NCBI GenBank assembly: GCA_900556575.1
Contig: USPO01000131.1
Location: forward strand, 1-5,326
DNA from: an uncultured Eubacteriales bacterium
GTDB lineage: Bacteria > Bacillota > Clostridia > UBA1381
Length of the DNA stretch: 5,326 nt
Reading direction: 5' to 3'
The first letter of the stretch is position 1, and the number at the start of each line of letters is the position of its first letter. Positions 1-4,598 of this stretch are shown in pieces. Made by a program: the position numbers and the translations under genes. The notes below the pieces were generated by a model that was not told the DNA's origin, did no database searches, and worked only from the letters and a program-made list of their open reading frames with translations.

Positions 1-1
1 A

Positions 2-1024
2 TTGTGGACAAATACTCCTGTTATACTTGTGGTAAACTGCAGCGGCAGAGGAGTGAGTATCGGAGCCGTTATGAAAGGGTATATGGAATATGCAAAGAAT
101 AATATTGTGGGAATAATATTTTCCGACATAAGGGGTTCTATATATCCGCTTATGAAGCAGGAGTGTGAAAAATTGGGCTTGAAAGCGTTCGGATATTTTC
201 CAAAGGTTGAAGATAAAGCGCCTGTCAGCCGTCATTTAAGCTTTGCCACAGAACTTGAACTTGAAGATATGAGAGCAAGGGTAAAGAAACTTGCAAAGAT
301 TGCAGAAGAAACGATAGATATAGATGAGATATTGGAAACAGCGGCTTCTGCACCGGATATTCATTATGATTTTAACGAACCGGAAAAAATAGCTGATGTT
401 AAAATAGCATATGCATATGATAATGCATTCAGCTTTTATTATGAAAATAATTTGGAGCTTTTAAGAAATCTTGGCGCAGAGCTTATTAAATTTTCACCTA
501 TTGAGGATGAAAAGCTGCCGGAGGGAATTGACGGACTGTACCTTGGTGATGGATATATGCCGCTCCATGCAAAGCGTCTTTCGGAAAATGAAAGCATGCT
601 TAAATCAATAAAAGAAGCGGTGGATAACGGACTTCCTACAATTGCGGAAGGCGGCGGATATATGTATCTGCACAAAAACTTTCAGGACTATACGACTGCG
701 GAATATTCTATGGTCGGAGTTGTGGATGGAAAATGCATGATTAATAATAATACACCGGGATATTTTTATGTGACATTAAAAGCACTTGAAGATAATATGC
801 TCTGTGATAAGGGAGAAAAGATAGCGTCGTATGAACAGCGTACACACCACAGTACATCGAGCGGAGGAAGCTTTGAGGCAGAGCGTGCCGGTTGGTCTAC
901 ACGTTGTATCAATGCATCGAAGAATCTATATGCGGGATTTCCTCATATACATTTCTATTCCAATATAGACTTTGCTAAGAATTTTATTAAAGCTTGTGCT
1001 AAACAAAATATAAAAAATATATAA
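2..1024 (+). CDS. CbiA/CobB-like cobyrinate a,c-diamide synthase family protein, 5'-truncated by window edge
   Basis: Family members amidate the a and c carboxylates of cobyrinate using ATP and glutamine, in cobalamin synthesis. The reading frame is open to the left edge, so the TTG at position 2 is not the real start. The fragment begins near a PVILVV strand of the N-terminal ATP-binding domain; the P-loop, roughly 100-110 residues in a protein usually near 450, lies outside. Visible family landmarks are SRHLSFA (about residues 76-82, for the usual ERHLGL), a GATase_3-type domain from about residue 130, AEGGGYMYL (215-223) and NLYAGFPHIHF near 308-318. In canonical CbiA the middle motif reads ECGG with the glutaminase Cys; here residue 217 is Gly (GGC, 650-652), while the HxHF motif is kept. 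The usual GHEFHYS-like segment is also altered. The family assignment is firm. The reaction is not: it may use free ammonia or be a repurposed paralog. No other cobalamin gene is visible. Confidence 0.82.
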   Translation: MWTNTPVILVVNCSGRGVSIGAVMKGYMEYAKNNIVGIIFSDIRGSIYPLMKQECEKLGLKAFGYFPKVEDKAPVSRHLSFATELELEDMRARVKKLAKIAEETIDIDEILETAASAPDIHYDFNEPEKIADVKIAYAYDNAFSFYYENNLELLRNLGAELIKFSPIEDEKLPEGIDGLYLGDGYMPLHAKRLSENESMLKSIKEAVDNGLPTIAEGGGYMYLHKNFQDYTTAEYSMVGVVDGKCMINNNTPGYFYVTLKALEDNMLCDKGEKIASYEQRTHHSTSSGGSFEAERAGWSTRCINASKNLYAGFPHIHFYSNIDFAKNFIKACAKQNIKNI

Positions 1025-1043
1025 AAAAAATATGAAAAAAGAC

Positions 1044-1072
1044 TTGATTTTGTGAAAAATATATGCTATAAT
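1044..1072 (+). promoter_or_regulatory. SigmaA-type promoter for the DUF5684-like gene
   Basis: A TTGATT -35 (1044-1049) and a perfect TATAAT -10 (1067-1072) are separated by exactly 17 bases. TG at 1064-1065 adds an extended -10. It lies just after the CbiA-like stop and 55 bases before the next start codon, so the membrane protein gene is probably transcribed independently. Confidence 0.8.
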
Positions 1073-1127
1073 GATAATAGAATATTGAAATAATATTTAA
1101 AAAATTAAACGAAAGGAGAAAATAGCG

Positions 1128-1550
1128 ATGAACTTTTTGGAGATTTCAACTATTTCAGCTGTTATTGCAAGTTTAATATTTTATATAGTTCTTGTAATTG
1201 CTAATTGGAAAATATTCACAAAAGCAGGAGAGGCAGGATGGAAATCTATAATACCGATTTATAATGGATATATACTTTATAAAATCTCATGGAAGACATC
1301 TGTTTTTTGGATTACTGTTGTATTAGCATTAATCGGAGGAATTTTAAACGGTATCGGAAATCCTGTTACATCAGTTATAGGTGTTATATTAAATATAGTA
1401 GTTATAGTCATTGGAATTATGCAATCATATAAGCTTTCAAAAGCATTTGGACATGCTGTTGGGTTTACCGTTGGACTTGTATTACTTCCACCAATATTTA
1501 CATTAATACTTGGTTTTGGAAGTTCAGAGTACATAGGAGTACAAGAATAA
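1128..1550 (+). CDS. Small four-helix membrane protein, DUF5684 type
   Basis: A 140-residue integral membrane protein of unknown function. Four hydrophobic segments are visible at about residues 7-26, 58-74, 80-98 and 108-130. A conserved-looking amphipathic loop after the first helix reads KAGEAGWKSIIPIYN (32-46), and the C-terminus reads GFGSSEYIGVQE. I associate this loop and ending with the DUF5684 family, whose members are small membrane proteins found in many Firmicutes. The ATG is chosen because AGGAG (1114-1118) sits 9 bases upstream. The gene has its own promoter and a strong terminator directly after its stop, so it is monocistronic. No catalytic motif is apparent. Recognition is by recalled pattern, not by a profile search. 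Confidence 0.85.
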   Translation: MNFLEISTISAVIASLIFYIVLVIANWKIFTKAGEAGWKSIIPIYNGYILYKISWKTSVFWITVVLALIGGILNGIGNPVTSVIGVILNIVVIVIGIMQSYKLSKAFGHAVGFTVGLVLLPPIFTLILGFGSSEYIGVQE

Positions 1551-1552
1551 TA

Positions 1553-1592
1553 AAAAAATCCGCTGTAACGCAATTTATACAGCGGATTTTTT
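1553..1592 (+). terminator. Rho-independent terminator after the DUF5684-like gene
   Basis: A perfect 15-bp inverted repeat (1553-1567 with 1578-1592) encloses a 10-base loop. The core is TCCGCTGTA/TACAGCGGA, flanked by A6 on the left and T6 on the right. It begins 2 bases after the stop codon. The A/T symmetry would allow it to work in both directions. Confidence 0.92.
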
Positions 1593-1653
1593 GCGGCTGT
1601 GCATTGTACCGTCAGTATATAATTTATATTGAGGATTAATCTATAATACGTAC

Positions 1654-1688
1654 AAAGGGACTGTCCATGTAAAATGAACAGCCCCTTT
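1654..1688 (-). terminator. Imperfect hairpin downstream of the 45-aa ORF, possible terminator or mobile-element remnant
   Basis: AAAGGG(1654-1659)/CCCTTT(1683-1688), CTGT/ACAG and CAT/ATG pair, with single mismatches between the blocks and a loop of about 5 bases. It lies about 25 bases past the stop of the minus-strand 45-aa ORF. No U-tract follows on the minus strand, so termination is uncertain. GGACTGTCC-type hairpins also occur beside mobile elements, but no transposase is present here. Confidence 0.45.
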
Positions 1689-1712
1689 GCCGTTTATATG
1701 ATTATGAAAAAG

Positions 1713-1850
1713 TTATTCTCTGATATAAATTCCCTGTTCCTCAATATAGTCAAGAATATCCTGTACGGCTTCCTCCGGCCAATTTTCAGAAAGCTTTGTC
1801 TGCTCATCTTCCGACTGGACTGTGGTGTTAAGAGTTTTTTCGTCCTTCAT
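1713..1850 (-). CDS. Small acidic hypothetical protein (45 aa)
   Basis: I do not recognise this protein. Start ATG (1848-1850) is preceded by AGGAAAGGA (1861-1869) with 10 bases of spacing, and a well-spaced promoter lies further upstream, which supports a real gene despite its length. The product has about 13 Asp/Glu against 4 Lys/Arg, and no signal peptide or membrane segment. The N-terminal 24 residues are polar and probably disordered. Residues 25-39 (PEEAVQDILDYIEEQ) look like one amphipathic helix, followed by GIYIRE. Possible roles include a small antitoxin-like or protein-binding peptide, but nothing in the sequence proves a function. An open frame on the opposite strand (1674-1874) lacks an SD and is taken as its shadow. 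Confidence 0.6.
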   Translation of the reverse strand: MKDEKTLNTTVQSEDEQTKLSENWPEEAVQDILDYIEEQGIYIRE

Positions 1851-1910
1851 ACAAAATCATTCCTTTCCTATTAAGTTTAATGAGTAATAAATACTTACTA
1901 ATTGTATTAT

Positions 1911-1939
1911 ACTATATCATAAATTAGTGTAGTTGTCAA
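1911..1939 (-). promoter_or_regulatory. SigmaA-type promoter for the 45-aa ORF
   Basis: On the minus strand a perfect TTGACA -35 (1934-1939) is followed after exactly 17 bases by TATAGT (1911-1916), five of six bases matching the -10 consensus. A TATAAT-like stretch slightly downstream would have a 22-base spacer and is less likely. The predicted transcript begins about 50-60 bases before the ATG at 1850. The rest of 1940-2079 is AT-rich with no gene or structure that I can support. Confidence 0.68.
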
Positions 1940-2079
1940 TACCCAAAAGAAATTTTTTGATAGTTTTTACGATTATTTGATTAAATGCATTGTGTATTTT
2001 TACAAAATAAAAAGAAAAAAGGTTTTTAATAGCTCCTATATGGTCTTATGTCAAAAGTAAGGTAAAATATTAGCGAATG

Positions 2080-2120
2080 AAAAAGGCTTTAAGACTGAAA
2101 TTTATCAATCCTAAAGCCTT
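2080..2120 (-). terminator. Rho-independent terminator of the toxin-antitoxin operon
   Basis: On the minus strand, AAGGCTTTA (2112-2120) pairs with TAAAGCCTT (2083-2091) as a 9-bp stem around a 20-base loop. The stem ends in a run of five T residues (2084 down to 2080). It starts 19 bases after the toxin stop codon. Confidence 0.75.
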
Positions 2121-2138
2121 ATAATTCAGTATGATTTA

Positions 2139-2402
2139 TTATTTATCGTCATAGTGTCCGTAGCATGAAACAATATATATAATTTCGTCTTGCTTGTAAT
2201 AAACAACTCTGTTTTTATCGTCAATTCTTCTGCTCCAGTATCCAGATAATCTTCCTCGTAATGGTTCGGGTTTTCCAACTCCATCAAATGGATTTCTTTG
2301 TATATCTTTAATCAGTGCATTTATTCTCTTTAACGTCTTTTTATCCTGTGCTTGCCAATGTATATATTCGTCCCATGCTCTATCTTCCCATTGTAGTCCC
2401 AT
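2139..2402 (-). CDS. yoeB: YoeB/Txe-family type II toxin, ribosome-dependent mRNA endonuclease
   Basis: YoeB toxins of the RelE superfamily cleave mRNA in the ribosomal A site and arrest translation when their antitoxin is degraded. The 87-residue product aligns along its whole length with E. coli YoeB (84 residues): WxEDRAWDEY near the start, INALIKDIQRNPF (27-39), GKPEPL (43-48), LSGYWSRRI (52-60), R65 in NRVVY, and a C-terminal HY at 83-84. The residues known to be catalytic in YoeB (Glu46, Arg65, His83, Tyr84) are all present at the same numbers, so the toxin looks active. Its ATG shares one base with the antitoxin stop (TAATG), indicating translational coupling. It is the last gene of the operon. 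Confidence 0.95.
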   Translation of the reverse strand: MGLQWEDRAWDEYIHWQAQDKKTLKRINALIKDIQRNPFDGVGKPEPLRGRLSGYWSRRIDDKNRVVYYKQDEIIYIVSCYGHYDDK

Positions 2403-2680
2403 TAGTCAACCTCGATTAATTCATGCTCTGAAAAATGTGCTTTACCGTTCTTAATGTCATTCATGATACCCTCTAAATATTTAACATTGCTTTCAGAATA
2501 GAAGATGTCATTTTCATAGTTGCTATTATCGGATATTTCAAACGGTATTTTTCTATCAGCTACTACTTTCTTCAAGTAAATATTTATTCCTGTGATAATA
2601 TCCATTCCCATTGCTGAGAAAATATGTTCGGCTGTCGCTCTCTCATCGCTATCTATCGGAACGTTTAAAATACTCGTCAT
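2402..2680 (-). CDS. RelB/DinJ-family antitoxin
   Basis: Partner and presumed autorepressor of the YoeB-type toxin. The product has 92 residues. Residues 1-49 have the RelB/DinJ ribbon-helix-helix pattern: a short N-terminal strand (SILNVPIDSD), helix with AEHIFSAMGMD, then ITGINIYLKKVV and the family-typical IPFEI at 45-49. The acidic C-terminal half (50-92) would be the flexible toxin-wrapping segment. The start is the ATG at 2678-2680 because AGGAG (2689-2693) sits 8 bases upstream. A GTG three codons earlier (2687-2689) overlaps that SD and is rejected. E. coli YoeB is paired with a YefM/Phd-type antitoxin, so this is a RelB/DinJ plus YoeB combination; similar mixed pairs are, as I recall, known in Firmicutes. 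Confidence 0.92.
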   Translation of the reverse strand: MTSILNVPIDSDERATAEHIFSAMGMDIITGINIYLKKVVADRKIPFEISDNSNYENDIFYSESNVKYLEGIMNDIKNGKAHFSEHELIEVD

Positions 2681-2688
2681 AAAAATCA

Positions 2689-2693
2689 CTCCT
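2689..2693 (-). promoter_or_regulatory. Ribosome binding site fixing the antitoxin start
   Basis: AGGAG on the minus strand lies 8 bases before the ATG at 2680. It overlaps the in-frame upstream GTG, which rules that codon out as the start. Confidence 0.85.
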
Positions 2694-2706
2694 ATCTTTT
2701 TATTTC

Positions 2707-2735
2707 ATTGTATCACAAAAGAATAGCCCTGTCAA
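2707..2735 (-). promoter_or_regulatory. Promoter of the toxin-antitoxin operon, with a possible operator
   Basis: On the minus strand a perfect TTGACA -35 (2730-2735) and TACAAT -10 (2707-2712) are 17 bases apart. A TG one base before the -10 gives an extended -10. The small inverted repeat TTGT-GAT-ACAA overlaps the -10 and could be an antitoxin operator, though it is too short to be conclusive. The -35 lies about 52 bases past the sigF stop. Confidence 0.8.
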
Positions 2736-2786
2736 CTACTTTTTTTGAACTTGAGATGCAAGATAATGAAAATTGCAATAGTTTAT

Positions 2787-3485
2787 CTAAATTATTTCTC
2801 TTAAACGTGAAAGAATTTTTTTCTCGAGTCTTGATACCTGAACTTGAGATACACCGATTTCTTCTGCAATTTCTCTCTGAGGTTTGTTTTCAAAGTACCG
2901 CATTTCTATTATTTTTCTTTCTCTGGGATTTAGAGCTGAAAGTATTTGATTTATAAGAATTTTGTTGATTACATTGTCTTCCTGTGGTTCATCGGCTATT
3001 GTATCACCTAAAATTATGTCCCCGGAGCCGCTGTCATATACACTTTCGTATATTGAACGCATCGGGGCTGCGGCTGAAAATGCCTCGGCTATTTCATCGG
3101 CAGGAATTCCGCATTCATCGGATATTTCACTGATTAAAGGTTCTCTGCCAAGTTTTTTTCTTAATTTTTCCTCTGTCCGTCTGCCGGCGGCGGCTGTTTC
3201 TTTTAATGAACGGCTTACTTTTATACCTCCGTCATCACGAAGAAAACGTTTGATTTCACCCTCTATTACCGGATATGCGTATGTAGAAAATTGAGTATTG
3301 TATTCTAAATTAAATTTATCTATTGCTTTTATGAGTCCTATTACACCGACCTGGACTATTTCCTCCATTTCGCAGCCTCTGTCCCTGAACCGCAGTGCGA
3401 TTTTTTCAACAAGGCGAAGATTTTCTTCTACCATTTGCCTTTTTGCGTCGGCATCGCCATTTTGTATGCGTTCTAAAAGACTCAT
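2787..3485 (-). CDS. sigF: RNA polymerase sigma-F factor, early forespore (SpoIIAC)
   Basis: SigmaF directs RNA polymerase to the first forespore-specific genes after asymmetric division and is inhibited by SpoIIAB. The product is 232 residues from the ATG. Region 2 is clear: NLRLVEKIALRF, then VGVIGLIKAIDKFN and the -10-reading segment FSTYAYPVIEGEIKRFLRDD. Region 3 follows with KVSRSLKE, and region 4 ends with the helix-turn-helix IAEEIGVSQVQVSRLEKKIL, nearly identical to B. subtilis SigF. The ATG at 3483-3485 follows the SpoIIAB stop by one base (TAAtATG), the same junction as SpoIIAA-SpoIIAB. An in-frame TTG at 3503 with GAGG 7 bases upstream would add six residues and cannot be excluded. 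Context (third gene of spoIIA) separates it from the similar SigG. No spoVA genes follow; a toxin-antitoxin operon does. Confidence 0.95.
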   Translation of the reverse strand: MSLLERIQNGDADAKRQMVEENLRLVEKIALRFRDRGCEMEEIVQVGVIGLIKAIDKFNLEYNTQFSTYAYPVIEGEIKRFLRDDGGIKVSRSLKETAAAGRRTEEKLRKKLGREPLISEISDECGIPADEIAEAFSAAAPMRSIYESVYDSGSGDIILGDTIADEPQEDNVINKILINQILSALNPRERKIIEMRYFENKPQREIAEEIGVSQVQVSRLEKKILSRLREII

Positions 3486-3486
3486 A

Positions 3487-3909
3487 TTATTCGGCTGTGC
3501 CAATTTTCTTCCTCATGGTAATAATAGTACCTTTGCCGGGCTCACTTTCAACAATAAGCTCGTCCATAAAGCTTTGCATAATTGTAAAGCCGAGTCCTGA
3601 GCGTTCTTGTTCGGGTTTTCCGGTATACATAGGTTCCATTGCTTTATCAATATCCGGTATTCCTGTACCGGTATCTGAAATTTTGAATTCAACAACAGAG
3701 CCGGATGTATTTCCTTCCATTGTTATAATGCCATATGAACCTTGATAGCCGTGAATTACAGCATTTGTTACTGCTTCAGAAACAGCTGTTTTTATTTCGG
3801 AAAGTTCTCTCAGTGTGGGGTCAAGTTCAAGCACAAATGCGGAGGCAACACCTCTTGCAAAGCGTTCATTTTGTGATGTGCTTAGAAATTCAAGTTTCAT
3901 TTTGTTCAT
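3487..3909 (-). CDS. spoIIAB: Anti-sigma F factor and SpoIIAA kinase SpoIIAB
   Basis: SpoIIAB binds SigmaF as an anti-sigma factor and is also a serine kinase that inactivates the anti-anti-sigma SpoIIAA. The 140-residue product is a GHKL-fold ATPase that aligns throughout with B. subtilis SpoIIAB. The N-terminal KLEFLSTSQNERFAR segment carries the expected Arg near 19 that contacts partners. The N box is SEAVTNAVIHGY (44-55) with Glu45 as presumed catalytic base and Asn49 for magnesium. The G1 box is DTGTGI (79-84), and the ATP-lid/G2 region is ERSGLGFTIM (102-111). GAGG (3917-3920) lies 7 bases before the ATG. The gene follows the spoIIAA stop by a single base, consistent with matched synthesis of the two partners. 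Confidence 0.97.
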   Translation of the reverse strand: MNKMKLEFLSTSQNERFARGVASAFVLELDPTLRELSEIKTAVSEAVTNAVIHGYQGSYGIITMEGNTSGSVVEFKISDTGTGIPDIDKAMEPMYTGKPEQERSGLGFTIMQSFMDELIVESEPGKGTIITMRKKIGTAE

Positions 3910-3910
3910 T

Positions 3911-4219
3911 TTAGCACCTCTTTTCTATAGTTACAATGTTGCTGAGTCCGGAAATACCGATTATACGCATTAGTGCATCATCGGCATTTCTGATTGTTAT
4001 TTTACCGCCGAGAATACTAACCTTTCGGTATCTGCCTATAATCATTCCTATGCCTGATGAATCCATGAAAGCCGTTTTTGAAAGGTCAAAAACAATATTT
4101 ATAATCCCGCTGCTCTCAAGGCATTTATCTGCTTCGCGGCGGATTTTTTCAGCGCTGTGATGATCAATATCTCCTTCCGGAGCTATTATAAGTGAATTTT
4201 TTTCAGTATAAATTTGCAT
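3911..4219 (-). CDS. spoIIAA: Anti-sigma F factor antagonist SpoIIAA
   Basis: SpoIIAA is a STAS-domain protein; unphosphorylated, it binds SpoIIAB and frees SigmaF, and it is reset by SpoIIAB phosphorylation and SpoIIE dephosphorylation. The chosen start gives 102 residues, close to the usual 115-120. The STAS core shows EGDID (15-19), INIVFDLSK (40-48) and the phosphorylation loop FMDSSGIGMIIGRY (51-64), in which Ser55 corresponds to the phosphorylated Ser58 of B. subtilis. The frame is open further upstream to 4306, but AAGGAGG (4227-4233) placed 7 bases before the ATG at 4217-4219 decides the start; the extra 29 residues would not be family-like and overlap the promoter. It is the first gene of spoIIA and diverges from the 52-aa repeat protein gene. 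Confidence 0.96.
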   Translation of the reverse strand: MQIYTEKNSLIIAPEGDIDHHSAEKIRREADKCLESSGIINIVFDLSKTAFMDSSGIGMIIGRYRKVSILGGKITIRNADDALMRIIGISGLSNIVTIEKRC

Positions 4220-4226
4220 AGCAAAA

Positions 4227-4233
4227 CCTCCTT
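4227..4233 (-). promoter_or_regulatory. Strong ribosome binding site fixing the spoIIAA start
   Basis: AAGGAGG on the minus strand lies 7 bases before the ATG at 4219. It rules out the longer in-frame alternative that begins at 4306. Confidence 0.9.
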
Positions 4234-4244
4234 CAAATATAAAT

Positions 4245-4268
4245 ACTTCAAAAGGCGATACAGTTCCT
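4245..4268 (-). promoter_or_regulatory. SigmaH-like promoter of the spoIIA operon
   Basis: On the minus strand AGGAACT (4262-4268) and GAAGT (4245-4249) are 12 bases apart. This resembles the SigmaH pattern AGGAWWT-N12-14-RGAAT, with mismatches in the sixth -35 base and at the end of the -10. The B. subtilis spoIIA operon is transcribed by SigmaH with Spo0A~P, which makes the placement 12 bases before the SD plausible. The match is partial. Confidence 0.45.
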
Positions 4269-4290
4269 ATAAAAATCATTGGTTTTCGTG

Positions 4291-4317
4291 TACCAAAAAT
4301 CGACATAAATTTTGGTA
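4291..4317 (-). promoter_or_regulatory. Palindrome with a Spo0A-box-like core upstream of spoIIA
   Basis: Perfect 8-bp arms TACCAAAA (4291-4298) and TTTTGGTA (4310-4317) flank 11 bases containing, on the minus strand, TGTCGAT (4299-4305), one base off the Spo0A box core TGTCGAA. It lies about 25-50 bases upstream of the SigmaH-like -35 and also upstream of the divergent 52-aa gene. It could be a Spo0A site, the operator of another dimeric regulator, or both. Confidence 0.5.
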
Positions 4318-4338
4318 AAAAAATAATTTAAAAATAAA

Positions 4339-4366
4339 GAATAAAAAAATTGAGTGCGGGTAAAAT
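4339..4366 (+). promoter_or_regulatory. Candidate forespore (SigmaF/SigmaG-type) promoter for the 52-aa repeat protein
   Basis: GAATA (4339-4343) matches the SigmaG-type -35 (GMATA). GGGTAAAAT (4358-4366) matches the SigmaF-type -10 pattern GGnnAnAnT, 14 bases downstream, one or two bases shorter than the usual SigmaF spacing. The predicted start near 4373 would leave a short leader before the SD at 4379. No convincing SigmaA promoter is seen here. Confidence 0.45.
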
Positions 4367-4393
4367 ACATCTGTAGAAAGGAAGTGAGCTTCA

Positions 4394-4552
4394 ATGAGCA
4401 ATTTTACGAATAATAAAAGCTACTCAAACAAGCAGAGCAATCAGACAACCGATAAGAAGAATCAGAGCTTTACAAATAAGAAGAACAACCAGACAACTGA
4501 TAAGAAGAACCAGAGCTTTACTAACAAGAAAGATACAAGCGACTGCAAATAA
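4394..4552 (+). CDS. Small hydrophilic repeat protein (52 aa), possible spore protein
   Basis: I cannot assign this protein to a named family. The ATG (4394-4396) has AGGA at 4379-4382 within an AAAGGAAG SD. The product is rich in Asn, Lys, Gln, Ser and Thr, with no hydrophobic core, signal peptide or membrane segment. It contains two exact 15-residue repeats, NQTTDKKNQSFTNKK, at 16-30 and 32-46 (period 16 residues), possibly with a decayed earlier copy (FTNNKSYSNKQ), then a polar tail ending in Cys-Lys. The two DNA copies differ at six bases, all synonymous, so the peptide repeat is under selection and the ORF is real. Composition and tandem repeats recall gamma-type small acid-soluble spore proteins, although this one is basic; divergence from spoIIA and a forespore-like promoter point the same way. 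The spore role is inference. Confidence 0.78.
   Translation: MSNFTNNKSYSNKQSNQTTDKKNQSFTNKKNNQTTDKKNQSFTNKKDTSDCK
4439..4531 (+). repeat. Two-copy tandem coding repeat, 45-base units with 48-base period
   Basis: Units at 4439-4483 and 4487-4531 encode the same 15 residues. They differ only at third codon positions (AAT/AAC three times, ACC/ACT, ACA/ACT, AAG/AAA). Confidence 0.9.
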
Positions 4553-4598
4553 TTAATCATTAAATCCATTTCAAACAGAACCCTTTTGAAAAGCAAAG

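Noticed and set aside
439..675. Minus-strand 78-codon open frame inside the CbiA-like gene
   Set aside because: Shadow of the GATase domain coding sequence, with no SD or recognisable domain.
1277..1573. Minus-strand open frame opposite the DUF5684-like gene
   Set aside because: Begins inside the terminator hairpin and is antisense to a well-supported membrane protein gene.
1674..1874. Plus-strand 66-codon open frame
   Set aside because: No SD before its ATG, which lies inside the hairpin at 1654-1688. The opposite strand carries an ORF with a proper SD and promoter, so this is a shadow.
1940..2079. Possible small RNA or additional gene in the AT-rich spacer between the 45-aa promoter and the TA terminator
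   Set aside because: No ORF with an SD, no promoter pair and no stable stem-loop could be supported.
2681..2689. GTG start three codons upstream of the antitoxin ATG
   Set aside because: The GTG overlaps the AGGAG that serves as the SD for the downstream ATG.
2708..3745. Several plus-strand open frames opposite sigF and spoIIAB (2708-2956, 2962-3294, 3298-3600, 3395-3745)
   Set aside because: They lie antisense to unmistakable spoIIA-operon proteins and show no family-like motifs.
3936..4160. Plus-strand open frame opposite spoIIAA
   Set aside because: Antisense to the STAS-domain coding sequence, without its own SD or promoter.
4220..4306. N-terminal extension of SpoIIAA to an upstream in-frame ATG
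   Set aside because: It would run through the SigmaH-like promoter and the AAGGAGG SD, and adds residues unlike the family; the ATG at 4219 is ideally spaced from the SD.
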